The notes under the pieces are model-generated. The model worked only from the letters and a program-made list of their open reading frames with translations, was not told where the DNA came from and searched no databases. Position numbers and translations under genes: made by a program. From assembly GCF_031178445.1 (NCBI RefSeq), contig NZ_JAPSIY010000003.1, positions 279,253 to 343,252 on the forward strand: a stretch of 64,000 nt of DNA. The letters run 5' to 3'. This DNA comes from Microbacterium sp. Its GTDB lineage: Bacteria; Actinomycetota; Actinomycetes; Actinomycetales; Microbacteriaceae. Below are positions 55,694 to 62,726 of the stretch, one piece after another. The stretch's first letter is position 1. Each line of letters begins with the position of its first letter.

Positions 55694-56640
55694 CCCGACT
55701 CCCTCTGGCGCGGGTCGATCGCGTGGTGGATCAGGTCCACGACGAAACCGACGATCAGCACGAAACCTGTCAGCACGAGCAGATCCCCCTGCACCTTCAC
55801 GAGATCGCGAGTGCCGACATCGGCGACCAGCATCCTGCCGATGCCCGGCAGCGTGAACAGCTGTTCGATCACCACCGAACCGACGATGATGCCCGCGACC
55901 TGCAGCCCGAGCACTGTGATGATCGAAAGGCCGACGGCGGGGATGCCGTGCCGCACCAGGGCCTGGCGGCGGGTGAGCCCCTTCGCGGCCGCCGTGCGGA
56001 CGAAGTCCTGCCCGGCGGCCTGCAGCGTCGCGCTGCGTACGAACCGCATGAGCATGGCTCCCTCGACGATGCCGATCGTGAGCGCCGGCAGCAGCAGCGC
56101 CTCGAACGCGCGCACCGGGGTCGACCAGCCGGTGCGAGGGAATCCTTGGGCGGGGAGCCAGCCCAGCCAGTGCGCGAAGACGACGACCAGCATCATCCCG
56201 GCCCAGATCACGGGGACGGCGGCCACGGCCTGGGCGGTGAAGCTCATGCTCGCTCCACTCGCACGCCCGCGCAGCAATGCCGCCAGGATGCCGAACGGCA
56301 CAGCGATCAGCAGGGCGATGGTCAGCGCCATGAGCCCGAGAGGAACGGTGACACGGGCCTTCTCGACGAGTTCGGCGCCGACCGATGCGCCGCTGAGCTG
56401 CGAGGTGCCGAGATCGCCCCGCAGCACGCCACCGATCCAGTCCAGATACTGGCTGATCAGGGGCCTGTCCAGACCCAGCGATTCGCGCACCGCCGCGACC
56501 TGTTCCGGCCCCGCTTGGGTGCCGGCGATCAGCTGCGCCACGTCGCCCGGAAGCACGCGCAGCGTGAGGAAGATCAGCGCGCTCGACACGAGGAGCCCTG
56601 CGATGAGCAGGGCTCCTCGTGTGAGCGCGTATCGGAACAT
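55690..56640 (-). CDS. Dipeptide-type ABC transporter permease (DppB-like)
   Basis: This 316-residue protein begins MFRYALTRGALLIAGLLVSS and has six membrane helices. DppB hallmarks are the periplasmic RESLGLDRPLISQYLDWIGG, the block SQLSGASVGAELVEKARVTV, and the coupling motif FVRTAAAKGLTRRQALVRHG. It starts three bases after the substrate-binding protein stop. Confidence 0.93.
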   Translation of the reverse strand: MFRYALTRGALLIAGLLVSSALIFLTLRVLPGDVAQLIAGTQAGPEQVAAVRESLGLDRPLISQYLDWIGGVLRGDLGTSQLSGASVGAELVEKARVTVPLGLMALTIALLIAVPFGILAALLRGRASGASMSFTAQAVAAVPVIWAGMMLVVVFAHWLGWLPAQGFPRTGWSTPVRAFEALLLPALTIGIVEGAMLMRFVRSATLQAAGQDFVRTAAAKGLTRRQALVRHGIPAVGLSIITVLGLQVAGIIVGSVVIEQLFTLPGIGRMLVADVGTRDLVKVQGDLLVLTGFVLIVGFVVDLIHHAIDPRQRESG

Positions 56641-56643
56641 GTG

Positions 56644-58179
56644 TCAGCCGGCTGCGGCTTCGGTCACGCCCGCCAGATCGATGCGAGAGTTGATGGAATC
56701 CTGCGGGAAGCCGGAGACCGCGGGGCTCAGCGCCGTGATCGTCTCGCCGTTGTACAGCCAGTCGGCGGCGTGCTCCTCGGAGACGATCCGTGCGGCCTGG
56801 GCGAGAAGCTCTGCCGACTTCTCGGCATCCAGCTCCTTCTGCGACCGGGCGTACAGCTCCTGCACCTCGGCGTTGTCGTAGCCGAAGTAGTAGTCGGGGT
56901 TCGCGAAGTTCACGAAGTCGCGCGGCTCGACGTGCAGCACGAAGCTGAGGTCGTAGTCGCGGTTGGTGTAGACGTCCTCCAGCCAGGTGGCGAACTCGAC
57001 GCGGTCGACTTCGAGCGTCACCCCGACCTTCGCGAAGTCCGAGATGAGCACCTGTGCCACCGTCGTGCCGTAGAACGACGGGATGGTCAGGGTCAGGTCC
57101 AGCTTCTCGTGCCCCGCCTCCTCCAGCAGCTGCTGCGCCCTCGCGGGGTCGTACGGCGCCACGTCCGACAGATCCTCGTGACCGGGATCGAGCTCCGGGA
57201 TCGGGCCGTACAGCGTCGTCCCAGCTCCGACCGCCTCCACCAGCCCTTCGTGGTCGATGGCCAGACGGAGCGCCTCGCGCACGCGAACGTCGTCGAGGGG
57301 CGCCTTCCCGTTGTTGAAGGCGAGGGTGGCCTTGTCGGTCGTTCGACCGGTGGTGGTCAGGAACTCGCCGGTCTCCTCGAGCTGCGAGACGAGATTGGGA
57401 TCGACGGCGGTCAGCACGTCCAACGTGCCGTCGAGTGCGGCGTTGACGCCGGCTGTGAAGTCGGGGATGTAGTGGAACACGACCTCGGCGACCCCGGCCT
57501 TCTCGCCCCAGTACTCGTCGAAGCGGGCGAAGGTGATCGTGCTGCCCTTGGCCCAGCGCTCGAGCGTGAACGGTCCGGTGCCGTTCTCCGCGGCCTTCAG
57601 ATCGGTCTCATCACCCGATTTGAACACCAGGCCGGCCGGGCCGGTCAGCGTGAACAGGAAGTTCTGGTCGGGTTCGGTGAGGGTGATCACGACGGTCTTC
57701 GCGTCGGGTGCGGTGATCGTGGCGACGCCGGCGAACTCGGCATTGCCCTGCACGGATGCATCCGTCTTCACGGTCTGGTAGGACGCGACGACGTCGGCCG
57801 AAGTCAGCGCCGTCCCGTCGTGGAAGGTGATGCCGTCGTTCAATGTGAAGGTGTAGGTGAGGCCGTCGGAGGAGACCTCGTAGTCGGCCGCGAGCCGCGG
57901 CTCGACCTCATTGTCCTGCGTGCGGGTGACCAGCCCCTCGTAGATGTTGTCGACGAGGATCTGCTCGAGCGCGGCACCGCTGGTGTGCCGGATGTCCAGG
58001 TTGGTCGGCTCGAGCACGAGGCCCACCGAAAGGCTCGCATCGGGGTCGGGAGCGCCGGCACCTGCGGTCGGCTCCGGCGCCGGAGATCCCGTGCAGGCGC
58101 TGAGCGCCATCGCGCCTGCGGCGATCGCGCCAATCAGCGCGAGCCGTGAAGCGCGGGCGGACTTGGTGTGTCGGGACAT
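56644..58179 (-). CDS. ABC transporter solute-binding lipoprotein (SBP family 5)
   Basis: This 511-residue lipoprotein has a signal with lipobox LSAC (Cys29) after MSRHTKSARASRLALIGAIA. The family 5 scaffold is clear: PTNLDIRHTSGAALEQILVD, VEPRLAADYEVSSDGLTYTF, ITFHDGTALTSADVVAS, NGTGPFTLERWAKG, and DVRVREALRLAIDHEGLVEA. Such proteins bind peptides, opines, glycosides or metal chelates. The operon's leading alpha/beta hydrolase suggests an ester, amide or lactone-containing ligand, which is inference. Confidence 0.93.
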   Translation of the reverse strand: MSRHTKSARASRLALIGAIAAGAMALSACTGSPAPEPTAGAGAPDPDASLSVGLVLEPTNLDIRHTSGAALEQILVDNIYEGLVTRTQDNEVEPRLAADYEVSSDGLTYTFTLNDGITFHDGTALTSADVVASYQTVKTDASVQGNAEFAGVATITAPDAKTVVITLTEPDQNFLFTLTGPAGLVFKSGDETDLKAAENGTGPFTLERWAKGSTITFARFDEYWGEKAGVAEVVFHYIPDFTAGVNAALDGTLDVLTAVDPNLVSQLEETGEFLTTTGRTTDKATLAFNNGKAPLDDVRVREALRLAIDHEGLVEAVGAGTTLYGPIPELDPGHEDLSDVAPYDPARAQQLLEEAGHEKLDLTLTIPSFYGTTVAQVLISDFAKVGVTLEVDRVEFATWLEDVYTNRDYDLSFVLHVEPRDFVNFANPDYYFGYDNAEVQELYARSQKELDAEKSAELLAQAARIVSEEHAADWLYNGETITALSPAVSGFPQDSINSRIDLAGVTEAAAG

Positions 58180-58211
58180 GGTCGGGCGTCCTCTCTGAGG
58201 GCTGTGAGGGG

Positions 58212-59126
58212 TCAGCGCGCGGAGCGCACGAGGGCTTCGGTGACGAGGGATGCGATCGACGCGGGCGCGGTCTCCTGCACGTTGTGCCCCGCTGCGACGG
58301 TGAGAACGGCGGCGTCCGGCATCCGGCGTTCGAACGAGGCGACATCGGATGCCTGGAGGAAGCCCTTCTCACCGCGGATGAGCGTGACCGGCGCGCTGAC
58401 GGCGGTGAGATCGGCCCAGGGGTCGTGGGTGGCATCGGAGTTCGCGCTCTGCAGCGCGTCGAAGGCGTGACCGATGATGTGGGCGAAATGGTGCTTCCAT
58501 TCCACGCGCCCGTCATCGCGCACGCGGGTGTTGAAGAAGACGCCGCGCTCGGTGTCGGCGCGCGAGCCGCCGAAGCCGAAGGCCTGCGCCCGCTCGACGG
58601 CATCCTCGCGGGATGCGAAGTCCGTTGCGCCGGAGTAGAACTCGCGAAGGATCGACGGCGCCGCATCCGTGTCGAGGCCCGGAACGACGTCGACCAGCAC
58701 GAGCTCCCGCACGAGGGCGGGATGCCTGGCTGCGACAGACGCTGCCACGAGTCCTCCGAGCGAGTGCCCCACCAGGACCTGCGGCCGCGCGGCCCAGGCC
58801 TGCAGGCCGGCGGCGACGTCGTGCGCGAGCGTGCTGGGGGAGTAGTCCGCGTCGTCGCGCCAGGAAGAATCGCCGTGTCCGGCGAGATCCAGCACGACGG
58901 CCGGACGTCCGAGGAGCAGCACCACTGCATCCCAGGTGTGCGCGTTTAGGCCAGCTCCGTGCACGAAGGTCACTTCAGGCTCGCCCGTGCCGTAGCGCAG
59001 CGCGCTCAGCGTCCGGCCGTCCGCAAGTGACAGCGAGACCCGGCTCGCTTCCGGAGTGGAGGTGCCGAACGCGGCAGCCTGACCGGGCAGGTAGCGGAAC
59101 TCACTGGTGTCTTCGACCACGGGCAT
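58212..59126 (-). CDS. Alpha/beta hydrolase leading the ABC importer operon
   Basis: ATG 59126 gives 304 residues. The fold shows the oxyanion-hole strand VTFVHGAGLNAHTWD, the early AVVLDLAGHGDSSWRDDADY, nucleophile Ser in VLVGHSLGGLVAASVA, the acid in VTLIRGEKGF and the final His in VAAGHNVQETAPAS. No signal peptide is seen, so it acts in the cytoplasm, likely on the compound brought in by the transporter. Separated from the binding protein by 32 bases, it is most likely the first gene of the unit. Confidence 0.9.
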   Translation of the reverse strand: MPVVEDTSEFRYLPGQAAAFGTSTPEASRVSLSLADGRTLSALRYGTGEPEVTFVHGAGLNAHTWDAVVLLLGRPAVVLDLAGHGDSSWRDDADYSPSTLAHDVAAGLQAWAARPQVLVGHSLGGLVAASVAARHPALVRELVLVDVVPGLDTDAAPSILREFYSGATDFASREDAVERAQAFGFGGSRADTERGVFFNTRVRDDGRVEWKHHFAHIIGHAFDALQSANSDATHDPWADLTAVSAPVTLIRGEKGFLQASDVASFERRMPDAAVLTVAAGHNVQETAPASIASLVTEALVRSAR

Positions 59127-59162
59127 ATTCTGCTCTTGTGCCGAGCTCAGACGAAATGCGCG

Positions 59163-59214
59163 AGCGAAGTGTCCGACACAGTCTCGATCGACTGAGCATT
59201 AAGCGAAGTGTTCG
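59163..59214. repeat. Two direct repeats AGCGAAGTGTYCG
   Basis: AGCGAAGTGTCCG (59163-59175) and AGCGAAGTGTTCG (59202-59214) lie in the divergent spacer, 39 bases apart. The spacer is less GC-rich than its surroundings. Possible operator of the hydrolase-ABC operon. Confidence 0.4.
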
Positions 59215-59275
59215 TGGCAGTGAATTGCCCATCTGCATTTCAATGGTCGGTGGCGCGGCGCAGGTCGTCGCCGAA

Positions 59276-59287
59276 TAGGCTGTAGCC
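59276..59287 (+). promoter_or_regulatory. Leaderless-type promoter (TAGGCT-N6-ATG)
   Basis: TAGGCT, six bases, then ATG 59288 of the AhpD-like remnant. It probably also transcribes the phosphatase gene. Confidence 0.5.
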
Positions 59288-59431
59288 ATGAGCGTTACCC
59301 AGGTGCATCTCTGCAAGACGGAGCCTGCCGCATATCAGGCGCTGGATGCGTTCTCGAACACCGTCGGCGAGAGCTGCGCCAACCGCATCGTCGCGGGTCG
59401 CCATCCGATGAAGGCGTGCGCGTCGCGGTGA
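59288..59431 (+). pseudogene. 5' remnant of an AhpD/carboxymuconolactone-decarboxylase-family gene
   Basis: The 47-codon frame reads MSVTQVHLCKTEPAAYQALD, then AFSNTVGESCANRIV and RHPMKACASR, then stop. The first half matches the usual N-terminus of AhpD-like proteins (VHLxKxEPAxYxAL), and the end resembles the MKxxAS start of the catalytic helix. The CxxC helix and everything after it are missing. The frame overlaps the phosphatase start by 16 bases. A deletion that joined the two genes is the simplest reading; a small functional leader peptide is the alternative. Confidence 0.5.
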
Positions 59432-60132
59432 GCGCGCTCAGCATCCCGGGCGTCGCCAACCTGCGCGATGTCGGCGGTCTGCCGGCCGGCGCGTCTCGCG
59501 TGCGAGCGGGCGTCCTGCTGCGCTCCGGGAACCTCGCACGCCTGCGACCGGAAGGCGAGGAGATTCTGCGTGCGCGTGTTCGGCACGTGATCGACCTGCG
59601 CGACGATACCGAAGTCCTCGCAGAGCCGTCCGCCCTCACCGGGGTGCGTACGACCCGCATCCCGCTGTTCCTCGGCTCGGCCGCCTCCTTCTTCGCCGAC
59701 GACATGAGCCTCGAGGGGATGTACCGCCACCTCGTCGACGACGCGGCCGACCGCCTCGTCGCGGCGATCCGCATCATCGCCGCGGGAGAGCCCACACTCG
59801 TGCACTGCACGGTGGGGAAGGACAGGACCGGAGTGACCGTCGCGCTGGCGCTGTCGGCGGTCGGCGTGGACCGAGAAGCGGTGATCGATGACTACGCGCT
59901 CACCGCTTCTCAGATGCCCGCGGAGCGGACCAAGGCGATCGTGGACTACTTCCGCACCCACATGCCAGACGCGCGGCACGCGATCGAATTGGCGACGGAG
60001 TCTCCGGCGCCGGTGATGCGGAGGCTGCTGGCAGGCATCGACCAGCGTCACGGCTCGATCGCCGGCTACCTGCGTGCGATGGGGATGACGGATGCCGAGC
60101 TGGACGCGCTGGGGCGCGCACTGCTCGAGTGA
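59416..60132 (+). CDS. Tyrosine-protein phosphatase, DSP/PtpB-like
   Basis: GTG 59416, preceded by GAAGG, gives 238 residues; GTG 59428 is a possible alternative. The substrate-side start NLRDVGGLPAG and RSGNLARL are typical of actinobacterial PtpB/IphP-type phosphatases, and the active-site loop LVHCTVGKDRTGVTVALAL has Cys131. GKDRTG is the class that acts on phosphotyrosine and phosphoinositide-like substrates. No signal is visible. Its stop is inside the iron box of the next gene. Confidence 0.9.
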   Translation: MRVAVSALSIPGVANLRDVGGLPAGASRVRAGVLLRSGNLARLRPEGEEILRARVRHVIDLRDDTEVLAEPSALTGVRTTRIPLFLGSAASFFADDMSLEGMYRHLVDDAADRLVAAIRIIAAGEPTLVHCTVGKDRTGVTVALALSAVGVDREAVIDDYALTASQMPAERTKAIVDYFRTHMPDARHAIELATESPAPVMRRLLAGIDQRHGSIAGYLRAMGMTDAELDALGRALLE

Positions 60133-60148
60133 GGTAAGGCAACCCTTC
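60130..60148 (+). promoter_or_regulatory. DtxR/IdeR-like iron box upstream of the SIP protein
   Basis: The 19 bases TGAGGTAAGGCAACCCTTC match 13 of 19 positions of the actinobacterial iron box TTAGGTTAGGCTAACCTAA. They sit just upstream of a -10-like TACACT (60157-60162) that ends nine bases before ATG 60172, the right place for iron-dependent repression. Confidence 0.55.
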
Positions 60149-60171
60149 GCTGGTGATACACTGGCTTCATC

Positions 60172-60645
60172 ATGAGCATCGTCGAGACCTCCGCAGGCGC
60201 CCGCGCCGCGCGCCGTGCGTCCCGTCGACCGCGCGTGCAGCACCTGATCACGGCCGACGAGCATTCCCTCGCCGAGCTCGAGGCGGTGCTGGCGACGCTG
60301 CCGCTGTGCGCTGTCGGCCGAGTCTTCATCGAAGTCCCCGACAGCGACGCCGTGAGCGTCGTCGCCGCCCCGCCGCGCATGACCGTCTCCTGGTTGCCGC
60401 GCTCGCGTCGCAGCGGGGCGCCGGGCACCGGTTCGAGATGCGTCGCGGGGCAGGCTCTCACCAGGGCTGCCAACGCCTGGGCCGACGAGATGCTGTGCGG
60501 CGACGTCGACTCGCTGCGCACAGAGGTGATCCTGCTCGGCGGGTACCTGAGCACCGCCGACATCGTCGAGCACCTGACCGACGGACTCGGACTGCCCGCC
60601 GACGCGATCGACGCGCCTGCGCGCTACGGCCTTCTCACGCGCTGA
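60172..60645 (+). CDS. SIP-domain-only protein (siderophore-interacting protein C-terminal half)
   Basis: This 157-residue protein begins MSIVETSAGARAARRASRRP. It aligns with only the NAD(P)H-side half of siderophore-interacting ferric reductases (VQHLITADEHSLAELEAVLA; RVFIEVPDSD; TVSWLPRSRR; and the ending APARYGLLTR close to the family's YxLxR). The FAD-binding barrel is missing. An iron box precedes it, supporting an iron-starvation role, perhaps as partner of a separate flavoprotein. Its end overlaps the opposing HExxH gene by 22 bases. Confidence 0.8.
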   Translation: MSIVETSAGARAARRASRRPRVQHLITADEHSLAELEAVLATLPLCAVGRVFIEVPDSDAVSVVAAPPRMTVSWLPRSRRSGAPGTGSRCVAGQALTRAANAWADEMLCGDVDSLRTEVILLGGYLSTADIVEHLTDGLGLPADAIDAPARYGLLTR

Positions 60646-61073
60646 CGCGGCACGTAGCCGCCGTCCTCCAGCCCCGCCTCGATCTCGAAGCGGTTGCGCA
60701 GCGGGTCACGCCCCGCGAGCAGGTACAGGAAGGGCATCAGAAACCCGTAGCGCCTCCACTGCCTGCTGTGCACGACCTCATGCCGCAGCACGGCATCCGA
60801 GGGATCCGCATCGCCTGTGAGGTAGCACTCGCCGACGCAGACTCCGCCGCGGCCGAAGGTCCACGACGGCATTCCGCGGAACACCCACAGCCCGGCGCGT
60901 CGTCGCACCGGACCTGTGCTCCACAGCGATCCCCAGAGGAACCCGACGGCGGTGCCCCATCTGTAGCCGAGGTCGCTGACGGGGGAGCGCAGCAGGAAAG
61001 ACGGGATGCGCCGATCGGCGCGCCGCCCGGCGGCGAGTACGCGCTCGGCCTCGATGCGCCACGCCTCGGTCAT
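60624..61073 (-). CDS. HExxH-containing small protein (zincin-like, uncharacterised)
   Basis: ATG 61073 overlaps the arginase-like stop, giving 149 residues. The block SDAVLRHEVVHSRQWRRYGF contains HEVVH, followed 25-30 residues later by NRFEIEAGLEDGGY, an arrangement that fits a metal-binding zincin with a third acidic ligand. A weakly hydrophobic middle (WGTAVGFLWGSLW) and FLMPFLYLLAGRDP suggest membrane association. Proteolytic activity is unproven. Confidence 0.7.
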   Translation of the reverse strand: MTEAWRIEAERVLAAGRRADRRIPSFLLRSPVSDLGYRWGTAVGFLWGSLWSTGPVRRRAGLWVFRGMPSWTFGRGGVCVGECYLTGDADPSDAVLRHEVVHSRQWRRYGFLMPFLYLLAGRDPLRNRFEIEAGLEDGGYVPRQRVRRP

Positions 61074-61867
61074 GCGACGGCGCCGATCAAGCGGAGGATC
61101 GTGCCCATGTCATGCACGGCATCCGAGGGACTGCGCGGTGCGAAACCGGCGATCGTGGCACCCGCCAGCGGCATCTCGGCTCGGACCGCCTTGATCGCCG
61201 CGGTGAGCGCGGCAGCCGTCACGCCGAAGGGCAACGGAGACGACACGCCGTCGAACTCCGCCGGGTCGAGGACGTCGACGTCGATGTGCACCCATGCCCT
61301 GGAGGCGCCGGTGTCGCGCATCGCCGCCGCCACCGCGTCCGGTTCGACCTGGGCCGGCGGTATCAGGGAGAGCTGCGAGACCTCCTGGCTCTCCCCGGGG
61401 TCGATGCTGCGGGCGCCGAGCATGACGACACGTGACCTGGGCAGTCCCGGCGCCAGCGCGAGCTGCTTCTCGCCCTCACCGAGGATGGCGCGCAGGGCCA
61501 TGCCCGAGAACGCGCCTGACGGAGACGTCTCGGGATCGTTGATGTCGGGGTGGGCATCGCACCAGAGCAGAGCGAGGTCATCGAGCGTGCGCAGCGCGGA
61601 CAGGGCGAACACGCTCACGCTGCAGTCGCCGCCGATGACGACGGTGCCCGGCTGCCAGGCGTCTCGCACGAGCTCGCGCACGCGCAGCAGCGAACTCAGT
61701 CGATGCACGCCGGTGCCAAGCGACTCGCCTGCCTCGAGCGGCACGTCCAGGGCCACGGTGTCCTTGCGGGGAAGATCGCCGGCGATGGCGCCGGCGCCGT
61801 CCACGAGCAGCATCGCCCGTGCCGCGGGCGAGCCCTGCCATTGCGGGGCGATGAGGAATCTGGTCAT
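61070..61867 (-). CDS. Arginase/agmatinase-fold (ureohydrolase) protein
   Basis: This 265-residue protein has the metal-ligand motifs of the ureohydrolase family: GGDCSVS near residue 79, WCDAHPDINDPETSPSG and HIDVDVLDPAEF. The first motif has Cys where arginases have His (GGDH), so manganese coordination or substrate choice may differ. N-terminal RFLIAPQWQGSPAARAMLLV replaces the longer arginase start. Substrate unknown. It is coupled to the HExxH gene by a 4-base overlap. Confidence 0.85.
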   Translation of the reverse strand: MTRFLIAPQWQGSPAARAMLLVDGAGAIAGDLPRKDTVALDVPLEAGESLGTGVHRLSSLLRVRELVRDAWQPGTVVIGGDCSVSVFALSALRTLDDLALLWCDAHPDINDPETSPSGAFSGMALRAILGEGEKQLALAPGLPRSRVVMLGARSIDPGESQEVSQLSLIPPAQVEPDAVAAAMRDTGASRAWVHIDVDVLDPAEFDGVSSPLPFGVTAAALTAAIKAVRAEMPLAGATIAGFAPRSPSDAVHDMGTILRLIGAVA

Positions 61868-61893
61868 GCGGTTCTCCGACCGGAGAAGGGGCA

Positions 61894-61922
61894 GGGCGGA
61901 TGCCGGATGCCGGCACCCGCCC
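61894..61922 (-). terminator. Terminator downstream of pspA
   Basis: GGGCGGATGCCG / CGGCACCCGCCC arms (12 bp with one G-T-type mismatch) and a GATGC loop, seven bases beyond the pspA stop. Confidence 0.6.
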
Positions 61923-61928
61923 CGCGCG

Positions 61929-62669
61929 TCACTCTGCTTCGATCGCGGCCTGCGGCTTGCCGCTTGCCTTGAGCTCGGCGAGGCGGGCCTCGACCTCGGT
62001 CAGCTCGCCCAGGTCCTCGAGGCTCTCGAACTGCGCGTCGAGCGAGGACGCCGCGATCTCGGCCTTGCCCTGCGCGATGGCCTCCTGGCGGCGGATCTTG
62101 TCTTCGAAGCGACCGAGCTCGCTCGTCGGGTCGAGCACGTTGATCGAGCCGATCGCGTCCTGCACCTTGGTCTGCGCCTCGGCGACCTTGGCGCGCGCGA
62201 GCAGCTCGCTGCGCTTCGCCCTGAGCTGCTCGAGCTTCTCCTTCATCCCGTTGAGGCCGCTCTTGAGCTTGTCGACGATCTCGGTCTGCGCGGCGATCTG
62301 CGGCTCGGCCGCCTTCGCCTCGCGCTCCTCGCTGATCTGGCGCTGCAACGCGATCTTGGCGAGGCTGTCGAACTTGTCTGCGTCGGCGGTGCTGCCGGCC
62401 GTGCGCAGCTCGTCCGCCTTGCGGCTGGCGGCCAGCGCCTTGTTGCCCCACTCGGCGGCGGCCCGCACGTCCTCTTCGTGGTCGCGTTCGAGCAGGCGCA
62501 GGTTCCCGATCGTCTCTGCGATCGCCGACTCGGCGTCGGCGATGTTGTTGGTGTAGTCGCGCACCAGCTGGTCGAGCATCTTCTGCGGGTCCTCGGCCTG
62601 GTCGAGGAGTGCGTTGATGTTGGCGCGGACGAGCGTGGAGATGCGCCCGAAGATGGATTCCTTGGCCAT
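61929..62669 (-). CDS. pspA: PspA/IM30 (Vipp1) family membrane-stress protein
   Basis: This 246-residue protein is almost entirely alpha-helical. The amphipathic first helix MAKESIFGRISTLVRANINA binds membranes, DPQKMLDQLVRDYTNNI is the conserved early block, and the rest is long coiled coil (KLKSGLNGMKEKLEQLRAKR). PspA forms ESCRT-III-like rods that stabilise damaged membranes. It is followed upstream by the TPM-domain gene, a frequent partner in actinobacteria. Confidence 0.95.
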   Translation of the reverse strand: MAKESIFGRISTLVRANINALLDQAEDPQKMLDQLVRDYTNNIADAESAIAETIGNLRLLERDHEEDVRAAAEWGNKALAASRKADELRTAGSTADADKFDSLAKIALQRQISEEREAKAAEPQIAAQTEIVDKLKSGLNGMKEKLEQLRAKRSELLARAKVAEAQTKVQDAIGSINVLDPTSELGRFEDKIRRQEAIAQGKAEIAASSLDAQFESLEDLGELTEVEARLAELKASGKPQAAIEAE

Positions 62670-62726
62670 GTGGTTCTTCCTTTCAGAGGGAGGGTGTGGA
62701 GTGGTCGGATTGTGGGGGACGAGGGG

